Assembly (NCBI GenBank): GCA_964624625.1
Contig: CAZUXW010000068.1
Location: forward strand, 1 to 16,583
DNA from: PALSA-1180 sp964624625
GTDB taxonomy: Bacteria > Oederibacteriota > Muellerivitia > Muellerivitales > Muellerivitaceae
DNA: 16,583 nt
Reading direction: 5' to 3'
Shown: positions 7,218 through 13,067 of the stretch, in pieces
Layout of the letters: each line of letters begins with the position of its first letter
How positions within the stretch are numbered: position 1 is the first letter of the stretch
Made by a program: the position numbers and the translations under genes
Notes under the pieces: model-generated
Told to the model about the DNA's origin: nothing
Database searches by the model: none
What the model saw: the letters and a program-made list of their open reading frames with translations, nothing else

Positions 7218-7456
7218 AAAACAACCCCCCAACTTTTTCCACCACAGGGTCAACGGAGTTACAGGGAGTAAAGCCTGACCCAAAATTTAAATTCCCCGCC
7301 TTACTCTGTTCACTCGGTGCAACTCTGCGGTTCACAGCCTTTCGGTCTTCATTGTTCCGTTCGGATTCCGAACAGAGTGTGGTAGGTGTTGAAAAGGTGT
7401 TGTAGGCGTTGCTGTCAGAATCCGAGCGCAAAAATGAGGCCCTCCTTCCCTTGGTT
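7218..7456. repeat. Structured repeat block between murD and ftsW, bounded by 11-bp direct repeats
   Basis: No convincing gene lies in this 239-bp spacer. CCACAGGGTCAACGGAG (7240-7256) and the region around 7302-7333 form an imperfect inverted repeat of the CCACAGAGTTCAC type. ACTCTGTTC (7303-7311) pairs perfectly with GAACAGAGT (7370-7378). GTTCGGA (7359-7365) and TCCGAAC (7367-7373) form a tight palindrome. TCGGATTC (7361-7368) also pairs with GAATCCGA (7418-7425). Positions 7381-7409 hold short direct repeats of GGTGTTG/GGCGTTG. The block is flanked by exact copies of TTGGTTTTAAA at 7201-7211 and 7451-7461, 250 bp apart. Confidence 0.7.
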
Positions 7457-7461
7457 TTAAA
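7451..7461. repeat. 11-bp direct repeat, copy at the murD stop
   Basis: TTGGTTTTAAA overlaps the murD stop codon (7457-7459). Reading on the minus strand from the ATG at 7464 gives Met-Phe-Lys-Thr-Lys, matching FtsW Met-Ser-Phe-Lys-Thr-Lys, so it may be the remnant of an original ftsW start that overlapped murD. Confidence 0.6.
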
Positions 7462-8836
7462 CATTGACCTTCCCCGTCTTGTTTTTCACGATCTTTTCCA
7501 CCACCGCCTTGAACTGCCGGCCGCGGTCCTCGTAATTCTGGAACATGTCGAAGCTGGCGCAGCCGGGCGAGAAAAGAACCACCCCGCCCTGTTCAGAAGC
7601 CGTGAAGGCCCCCCCGACGGCTTCCTCCAAGGAACCTGCCTCCACCACCGTGGCGGCTCCCGAAAGCTGCTGGACCACCTTGGCCTTGCATTCCCCAAAA
7701 GCCACGATGCGGGTCACTTTCTCCTTGACCAGGGGCGCCAGTCTCGTAAAATCCCCCGCCTTGTCCCGTCCGCCCAGCATTAATACGATGGGGCGGTCAA
7801 AACTCTCCAGCGCCTTCATCACCGAATCCACGTTGGTTCCCTTGGAATCATTGATGAACCTCACGCCCTTGGCCTCTCCCGCCGCTTCCAACCGGTGCTC
7901 CACCCCGGCGAATTCGGCCAGGGTCTTGGCGATGACCGAATCGGCCACGCCGGCGAGGGAAGCCATGAGGGCCGCGGCGCAGGCGTTTTCTAAATTATGG
8001 GGGCCTGGGATTTTAAGCTCGCCGGTCGCGATCAGTTTCCTTCCCAGCAACTCGATGCCATTCCCCGCCACGAAACACCCGGGCTTCTGCACCGACCGGC
8101 CCGCGGTGAACCCGAAAAGGTAAAGTTGGCTCTTGATGAGGCTGGTGAAGATGGGCGTGTACTTGTCCATGACATTCAAAAGGGCAGCGTCCTCGGGCTT
8201 TTGATTCTCGAAAATCCTGGCTTTTGTTTCCACATAGGCTTGCATTCCCTCGTGGCGGTCCAAGTGGTCCGGCGTCACGTTGAGGATGGCCGCCACGTTG
8301 GGGCGGAACTCTTCCACCGTTTCCAATTGGAAGCTGGAAACCTCCAGGACCGCCCAATCGTCGGACGAAAGTTCGAAAACCGCCTCCGAAAAAGCCTTTC
8401 CGATATTGCCGCAGGCGATGGATTTCCGGCCCGAGGCTTGGATCATGGCGTTCAGGAGGGTGGTCGTGGTGGTTTTGCCGTTGGTGCCGGTGATCGCCGC
8501 CACCTTGGCGGGGCAATAGCCGAAAGCCAGCTCCAATTCGCCGATAATCGGGATACCCTTTTCCCTGGCGCTGTCCAGGGCCGGATGGTGGAAGGGAACG
8601 CCGGGCGAAATGACCACCAAGTCGGAATTTAAAACCGTCGCCGGTTCGATTCCACCCAGCATCAGCTGGGTGTGGGACAGGCCCTTGGACTTCTCGATAA
8701 AGGCGGTCAATTTCTCCGGGGTCTTGTCGTCCAGGACCACCACATGGGCGCCATGGACGGACAAAAGCCGGGCCGCCGAGAATCCGGAACGGCCCAATCC
8801 GATAACCGCCACTTGTTTTCCGTGTACGTAAAGCAT
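7457..8836 (-). CDS. murD: UDP-N-acetylmuramoyl-L-alanine--D-glutamate ligase MurD
   Basis: MurD adds D-Glu to UDP-MurNAc-L-Ala. The 459-residue protein has an N-terminal nucleotide-binding fold (VAVIGLGRSGFSAARLL). The ATPase domain carries the P-loop GTNGKTTTT (117-125), EVSSFQLE (165-172), NVTPDHLDRH (186-195) and a probable carbamylated Lys205 in TKARIF. PGPHNLENACAA follows, and the C-terminal domain has FINDSKGTNVDS, MLGGRDK and LFSPGCASFDMFQNYEDRG, the last being typical of MurD. The ATG at 8836 has AAAGGG 5 nt upstream. The gene is separated from mraY by a 49-bp spacer with a palindrome, and its stop codon lies inside the 11-bp repeat described at 7451-7461. Confidence 0.97.
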   Translation of the reverse strand: MLYVHGKQVAVIGLGRSGFSAARLLSVHGAHVVVLDDKTPEKLTAFIEKSKGLSHTQLMLGGIEPATVLNSDLVVISPGVPFHHPALDSAREKGIPIIGELELAFGYCPAKVAAITGTNGKTTTTTLLNAMIQASGRKSIACGNIGKAFSEAVFELSSDDWAVLEVSSFQLETVEEFRPNVAAILNVTPDHLDRHEGMQAYVETKARIFENQKPEDAALLNVMDKYTPIFTSLIKSQLYLFGFTAGRSVQKPGCFVAGNGIELLGRKLIATGELKIPGPHNLENACAAALMASLAGVADSVIAKTLAEFAGVEHRLEAAGEAKGVRFINDSKGTNVDSVMKALESFDRPIVLMLGGRDKAGDFTRLAPLVKEKVTRIVAFGECKAKVVQQLSGAATVVEAGSLEEAVGGAFTASEQGGVVLFSPGCASFDMFQNYEDRGRQFKAVVEKIVKNKTGKVNV

Positions 8837-8854
8837 TGAGTCCCTTTCAAGTCT

Positions 8855-8876
8855 TTCACCGCGCGGGCGCGGTGAA
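8855..8876. repeat. Perfect palindrome between mraY and murD
   Basis: TTCACCGCGC is followed by GG and GCGCGGTGAA: two perfect 10-bp arms around a 2-nt centre. As RNA it would form a GC-rich 9-bp stem with a 4-nt loop, ending about 18 nt before the murD ATG. No T-run follows on the minus strand, so it is not a standard terminator. It could be a processing or mRNA stability element; this is inference. Confidence 0.65.
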
Positions 8877-8885
8877 CATTGCCGG

Positions 8886-9974
8886 TTAACGCAGTTTCAA
8901 AGTAGATAACGTCAGCAGCGTCAAAATAATGGCCACGATCCAAAACCTCACGACCAGCTTCGACTCCGGCACCCCCGACAACTCAAAGTGATGGTGGAGG
9001 GGGGCCATCTTGAAGATCCTTTTTCCCCTCATCTTGAAGGAAGTGACTTGGGCGATGACCGAGAAGGCCTCGGCCACGAAGATGCCGCCCACAATGATCA
9101 GGAGGAATTCCTGCTTTACCATCACCGCGATCGTTCCCAGCAGCCCCCCCAGGACCAAGGAGCCTGTGTCCCCCATGAATATTTGGGCCGGGCTGGCGTT
9201 GAACCAAAGAAAACCCAATCCCGCGCCGACCAGGGCGGCGCAAAGGATGGTGAGCTCGCTGGAACCAGGCACTTGGATGATTTTCAGGTATTCGCTGAAT
9301 TTCACGTTGCCCACCACGTAGGTCACCACGACGAATGCCATGGAAGCGAAAGTGGTGCAGCCGATGGCCAGGCCGTCCATCCCGTCGGTTAAATTGACGC
9401 CGTTCGAGGATCCCACGATCACCAGGACCGCCAGGAAGGGATAGAAGGCGCCGATATCCAGCGGGTACTTAAAGAAAGGAAGGGTGATGGATGTCCTCAG
9501 ATGAAAATCCTCCGGCAGGATGGCGAGATAGCCGTACACGATCACGATGGCCCCAATGGTTTGGGCCATCAGCTTCCAAACGCTGGAAATCCCCCGGGTC
9601 TTGCCGTCCCCCATCATTTTCCAAAAATCATCGGCGAAACCGATGGCACCGAACCACAAAATGGAGAAGATCGCGAGCCAGAGGAATTTGGAATCCCACC
9701 TCATCCACAGGAGGATGCTGACGACCAGGGCCAGGATGATCAAAAGCCCCCCCATGGTCGGGGTGCCGGCCTTCGCCGAATGGCTGGAGGGCCCGTCCGA
9801 ACGGATCTTCTCGCCCAATTGGGCCGCCCTCATCTTGGCGATCAAGGCCCCGCCCAACAGGAGGCAGAGTCCGAAGGAGGTCACCGCGGCGTAAACGCTC
9901 CGGAAAGTGACGTAACGGAAGACGTTGAAGCCGATGAAGTGGTTCGCCAGAGGGTACAATAAATGGTATAGCAC
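8886..9974 (-). CDS. mraY: Phospho-N-acetylmuramoyl-pentapeptide-transferase MraY
   Basis: MraY transfers phospho-MurNAc-pentapeptide from UDP to undecaprenyl phosphate, forming lipid I at the membrane. The 362-residue protein has about ten hydrophobic segments and all family signatures: KAGTPTMGG (68-76), DDFWK with Asp115/Asp116, NLTDGMDGLA (194-203), FMGDTGSL (266-273) and PLHHHFE (325-331). Length and motif spacing nearly equal E. coli MraY (360). The start is GTG with AGGAG (9980-9984) 5 nt upstream. It follows murF after a 170-bp spacer containing a long inverted repeat. Confidence 0.97.
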   Translation of the reverse strand: MLYHLLYPLANHFIGFNVFRYVTFRSVYAAVTSFGLCLLLGGALIAKMRAAQLGEKIRSDGPSSHSAKAGTPTMGGLLIILALVVSILLWMRWDSKFLWLAIFSILWFGAIGFADDFWKMMGDGKTRGISSVWKLMAQTIGAIVIVYGYLAILPEDFHLRTSITLPFFKYPLDIGAFYPFLAVLVIVGSSNGVNLTDGMDGLAIGCTTFASMAFVVVTYVVGNVKFSEYLKIIQVPGSSELTILCAALVGAGLGFLWFNASPAQIFMGDTGSLVLGGLLGTIAVMVKQEFLLIIVGGIFVAEAFSVIAQVTSFKMRGKRIFKMAPLHHHFELSGVPESKLVVRFWIVAIILTLLTLSTLKLR

Positions 9975-10033
9975 GTTTGCTCCTGAATTAAGGTACTGGC
10001 CGTTACTAGCCCTTCACTCACTGCCGCTCTTTT

Positions 10034-10138
10034 AATTAGGAATTCGTAGTTAGGAGTTAGGAATTTTGGTTAGTTTTTCAACGACCTTCATTGAAAAACC
10101 TTCAATCATTCCTAATTCCTCATTTCGAATTCCTAATT
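10034..10138. repeat. AATTAGGAAT-type inverted repeat between murF and mraY
   Basis: Arms 10034-10064 and 10108-10138 (31 nt each) are inverted copies with 27 of 31 matches. Inside, GTTTTTCAA (10073-10081) pairs perfectly with TTGAAAAAC (10091-10099) around a 9-nt loop. The 105-bp element could fold into one long hairpin in the transcript or a cruciform in DNA. It is related to the murC-murB element by the AATTAGGAAT/GAGGA units, but here it lies fully between genes, 6 nt past the murF stop. The remaining spacer (9975-10033) shows only the mraY ribosome binding site. Confidence 0.8.
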
Positions 10139-10144
10139 GTGTTT

Positions 10145-11488
10145 TCAAAATCCTTTAAGTACTTTCTCCAGTTCCATGCCGCGCGACGCCTTGAGCAATA
10201 CCGCGTCGCCCTTTTCCACCCAGCGCCTCAAGTAAGCCCCGGCCTCGGCGGCTCCGGTAAAGCAGCGGACCCTGCCCTGCCCCGGATAGGACAACTTCTC
10301 AAAGGCCTTCTTCATCCGGTCCCCCACGAGAACCACGCCGTCCAGGGGCGACTCCAGGACCCGGCGGACGATCCTTTGGTGGGTCGCTTCCGAAAAGGAA
10401 CCCAGCTCCAGCATGTCCCCCAATACGGCGATTTTCCGCAGGGAACCCTTTAGCTCCTCGAAAGTCACGATGGCCGCCTCCATGGAGGTGGGCGAGGCGT
10501 TGTAGGCGTCGTTGATAAAAAGGACCCCCCTCATGTTCCTGATTTCCATCCTCATCGGCGCCTGGGGCACAAACGACCTCAGGCGGTCCGCCAAGGCCTT
10601 GAGGGAAATTCCCATCGTCAAGCCGCCCGAAACGGCCGCCAGGGAGTTGAGGACATTGTGGGTTCCCATCATTTCCAGCCTGGTGGAAACCCTTGCGCCG
10701 GCCGATTCCAACAGGAATTCCGTTCCCAAGCCGTCCGGCCGGAGGTTCTTGGCCTTCACTTGGCCCAGCTTCAATCCAAATGTCATCACGTTCGCGCCTC
10801 TTTCCTTAAGTAACGCGTCATCCGCGTTTAATAGTTTGACGCCGCCCCGCCTCAAGCCCGACGCCGCCTTCATTTTCTCTTCCGCCAAATGCTTTCGATT
10901 CCGGAAGAATCCCAAATGGGCCTCCCCAATCGCCGTGACCACCGCCACGTCAGGCCTGGCCACCTCGGAAAGCCACTCCATCTCGCCCGGGTGGTTGATG
11001 CCCAGCTCCACCACCGCCGCCTCATGGGCCGGGGTCAGCCTCAACAAGGTGAGGGGCAAGCCCCACTGGTTGTTCAAGTTGCCCTCGGTTTTCAAGGTCC
11101 GGTACTTGGCCCCCAGCAGATGGGCCATCATGTCCTTGACCGTGGTCTTTCCCACGCTGCCCGTCACCGCCACCACCGGCCCGTTCCACTGGAGCCTTTG
11201 GGCCCGCCCCAGTTCCCCCAAGGCCCTGGTCGTGTCCCCTACCAGGATCTGCGCGAGACTTGTTCCCGGGACCTTCCGGGACACCAAAGCCGCCGCCGCT
11301 CCTCTTTTCCCCGCCTCCCTTAAAAACCGGTGGCCGTCCAACCGGCTTCCCACGATCGCCGCGAAGAGATCGCCCCTTTTCACCTGGCGGGTGTCATGGG
11401 CGACGCCCTTCACGACCGCTTCCCCATTCCCCTTCACCACCCGCCCGCCGGTCAGGGCCGCGATTTCCTTCAAGGTCCAAGGCAACAT
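10145..11488 (-). CDS. murF: UDP-MurNAc-tripeptide--D-alanyl-D-alanine ligase MurF
   Basis: MurF adds the D-Ala-D-Ala made by Ddl to UDP-MurNAc-tripeptide, finishing the cytoplasmic precursor. The product has 447 residues. The N-terminal domain shows VAHDTRQVKRGDLF. The ATPase domain has the P-loop GSVGKTT (110-116), TEGNLNNQWGLPLTLL and ELGINHPGEMEWL. GTHNVLNSLAA and the C-terminal INDAYNASPTSMEAA with VLGDMLELG follow; these are MurF signatures. The ATG at 11488 is preferred over the adjacent TTG at 11491. No clear Shine-Dalgarno is visible: the 97-bp upstream region up to the murE stop is almost entirely an inverted repeat. The gene may depend on ribosomes finishing murE, or on an atypical initiation region. 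Confidence 0.96.
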   Translation of the reverse strand: MLPWTLKEIAALTGGRVVKGNGEAVVKGVAHDTRQVKRGDLFAAIVGSRLDGHRFLREAGKRGAAAALVSRKVPGTSLAQILVGDTTRALGELGRAQRLQWNGPVVAVTGSVGKTTVKDMMAHLLGAKYRTLKTEGNLNNQWGLPLTLLRLTPAHEAAVVELGINHPGEMEWLSEVARPDVAVVTAIGEAHLGFFRNRKHLAEEKMKAASGLRRGGVKLLNADDALLKERGANVMTFGLKLGQVKAKNLRPDGLGTEFLLESAGARVSTRLEMMGTHNVLNSLAAVSGGLTMGISLKALADRLRSFVPQAPMRMEIRNMRGVLFINDAYNASPTSMEAAIVTFEELKGSLRKIAVLGDMLELGSFSEATHQRIVRRVLESPLDGVVLVGDRMKKAFEKLSYPGQGRVRCFTGAAEAGAYLRRWVEKGDAVLLKASRGMELEKVLKGF

Positions 11489-11502
11489 CAAAAGGCCATA
11501 TA

Positions 11503-11599
11503 GCCACAGATGAACACGGATGAACTCAGATCAGCAAAAACCGAATTCATTTTTAATCCTTTTAAAATCCATCCGTGTTTATCCGTGTTCATCTGCGGC
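11503..11599. repeat. GATGAACACGGAT-type inverted repeat at the murE-murF junction (copy 1)
   Basis: Arms 11503-11531 and 11571-11599 (29 nt) are inverted copies with 25 of 29 matches, built from tandem ATCCGTGTT/GATGAACAC units around a 39-nt A/T-rich core with a GAATTC palindrome. The right arm runs into murE: on the minus strand it supplies the last three sense codons (Gly-Arg-Arg) and the TGA stop. A second copy in the same orientation lies at 15247-15352; the right arms are nearly identical, while the cores differ. Confidence 0.8.
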
Positions 11600-13067
11600 C
11601 CATTTTCTGTAATATTTCTCTCGCTACTTCCCTGTCGTCGAAATGCTGTTTTTGGGTTCCCATGATTTGGTAGGTCTCGTGGCCCTTGCCCGCCAGCAAC
11701 ACCAAATCGCCCTCCTTGGCCATGGACAGGGCCTTGCGGATCGCGGCGCGCCGGTCCTCCTCCACCCAAACCCGGCGCTGTCCGTTTTGGATGAGCCGCT
11801 TGGGAACGCCCCGGAGGATGTCGTCCAGGATGGTTTTGGAGTTTTCGGTGCGCGGATTGTCCGATGTCACCACGGTCCTGTCGGCTAATTGGGCCGAAAT
11901 TTTTCCCATGATCGGCCTTTTGGTCTTGTCGCGGTCCCCTCCGCAGCCGAAGAGGGAAATGAGTTTGTGGCCGCTCTTTTTCCCCAAAATGTCCCGGGAG
12001 GCGATCAAGGCCTGCTTCAGCGCGTCGGGGGTATGGGCGTAGTCCACCAGCACGGTGAAATCCTGTCCCGCGGCCACTTCCTCGAAACGGCCTGGAACGG
12101 CGGGAGCGCGGCTCAAGCCATCCTTGAGTTTTTCCCAGGAAAGTCCCAGCTCCCTCAAAACCGCGATGGCGGCCAAGGCGTTGTAAACGTTGAAGATGCC
12201 GGTCAAGGGAACCTGGAAGGGATGGCCCTGGACCGTGAACTTGATGGATCCTGGTTTTATTTCCACGCCCAGGGCCTGATAGGCGCATTTGGATTTGACG
12301 CCGTAGCCGACCGCGCGGCGCTTCAACCGCTTCAGCAGCTTCCTTCCATAGGCGTCGTCCGCGTTGACCGCGCTGGTCTTGAGGGTCTTGAACTCGGTGA
12401 AGAGGCGGCTTTTCGCCTTGAAGTAATTGGCGAAATTTTTGTGGTAATCCAAGTGATCCCGGCCCAAATTGGTGAAAACCGCCCCCTCAAACTCAATTCC
12501 CAGGACCCGGTTCATTTCAAGGGCGTGGGAGGAGACTTCCATGACCGACCAAACGCATTTTTGGCGGCGCATCTCATCCAATAATTTCACGATGGTCAGG
12601 GCGGAAGGGGTGGTGTTGTTGGCTTCATAAACTTTGGAGCCGATCTGGTAGGCGATGGTTCCGATCAATCCCGCCGGCTGTCCGGCCCTCTGCAGGATGG
12701 AACGGATCAGGTAGGTGGTCGTGGTCTTGCCCTTCGTCCCCGTGACGCCGATGGTCCTCACTTTTTTGGACGGCTCCCGGTAAAAAGCGTGGGCCAAAAG
12801 GGCCAGGGCCTCGCGGCTGTCCCGGACCACCAGCTGGGGAACCCCGGCGCCGGGAAGGGCGCTCCCCTCCACCACTAACGCCTCCGCTCCCGAACGGACC
12901 GCTTCCTCGGCGTAGGTCCGGCCGTCATGCTTGGCGCCCGGGACGCACACGAACAAATCTCCCGGCTTCACCGCCTTGGAATTTTCCGAAATTCCCCTAA
13001 TGTCCGGATTGGCCTTGCCGGCGAATCTCACGCCTTGGATTTTTTTGGCGAGGGAACGAAGCTTCAC
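11589..13067 (-). CDS. murE: UDP-MurNAc-L-Ala-D-Glu:meso-diaminopimelate ligase MurE
   Basis: MurE adds the third stem residue. The 492-residue product matches the family length (E. coli 495). Motifs are ISENSKAVKPGDLFVCVPG, the P-loop GTKGKTTTT (110-118), NTTPSAL with Thr-Thr-Pro 152-154, EVSSHALE, NLGRDHLDYHKN, a probable carbamylated Lys219 in AKSRLF, and VDYAHTPDAL. DNPR (403-406), the signature for meso-diaminopimelate rather than lysine, and GKGHETYQ follow. The GTG start at 13067 overlaps the ftsI stop by 4 nt (GTGA) and has GGGAGGG (13073-13079) 5 nt upstream; the frame is open to 13115, but that stretch is inside ftsI. The last three codons and the stop lie in an inverted repeat, so the original C-terminus may have differed. 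Confidence 0.97.
   Translation of the reverse strand: MKLRSLAKKIQGVRFAGKANPDIRGISENSKAVKPGDLFVCVPGAKHDGRTYAEEAVRSGAEALVVEGSALPGAGVPQLVVRDSREALALLAHAFYREPSKKVRTIGVTGTKGKTTTTYLIRSILQRAGQPAGLIGTIAYQIGSKVYEANNTTPSALTIVKLLDEMRRQKCVWSVMEVSSHALEMNRVLGIEFEGAVFTNLGRDHLDYHKNFANYFKAKSRLFTEFKTLKTSAVNADDAYGRKLLKRLKRRAVGYGVKSKCAYQALGVEIKPGSIKFTVQGHPFQVPLTGIFNVYNALAAIAVLRELGLSWEKLKDGLSRAPAVPGRFEEVAAGQDFTVLVDYAHTPDALKQALIASRDILGKKSGHKLISLFGCGGDRDKTKRPIMGKISAQLADRTVVTSDNPRTENSKTILDDILRGVPKRLIQNGQRRVWVEEDRRAAIRKALSMAKEGDLVLLAGKGHETYQIMGTQKQHFDDREVAREILQKMGRR

Noticed and set aside
7359..7378. Palindromes between murD and ftsW as an intrinsic terminator
   Set aside because: No T-run follows on the coding strand, and stopping transcription before ftsW and murG-murB would split an essential operon. 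They fit better as part of a repeat block.
7207..7464. An 85-codon minus-strand frame starting MFKTKGRR between murD and ftsW
   Set aside because: Most of it translates the repeat block. Only the first five residues matter, as a probable relic of the ftsW start. No protein-like conservation is visible.
10034..10138. Repeated AATTAGG/AATTCCT units as a CRISPR array
   Set aside because: The units form a single inverted pair with imperfect copies. There are no regularly spaced identical repeats and no cas genes.
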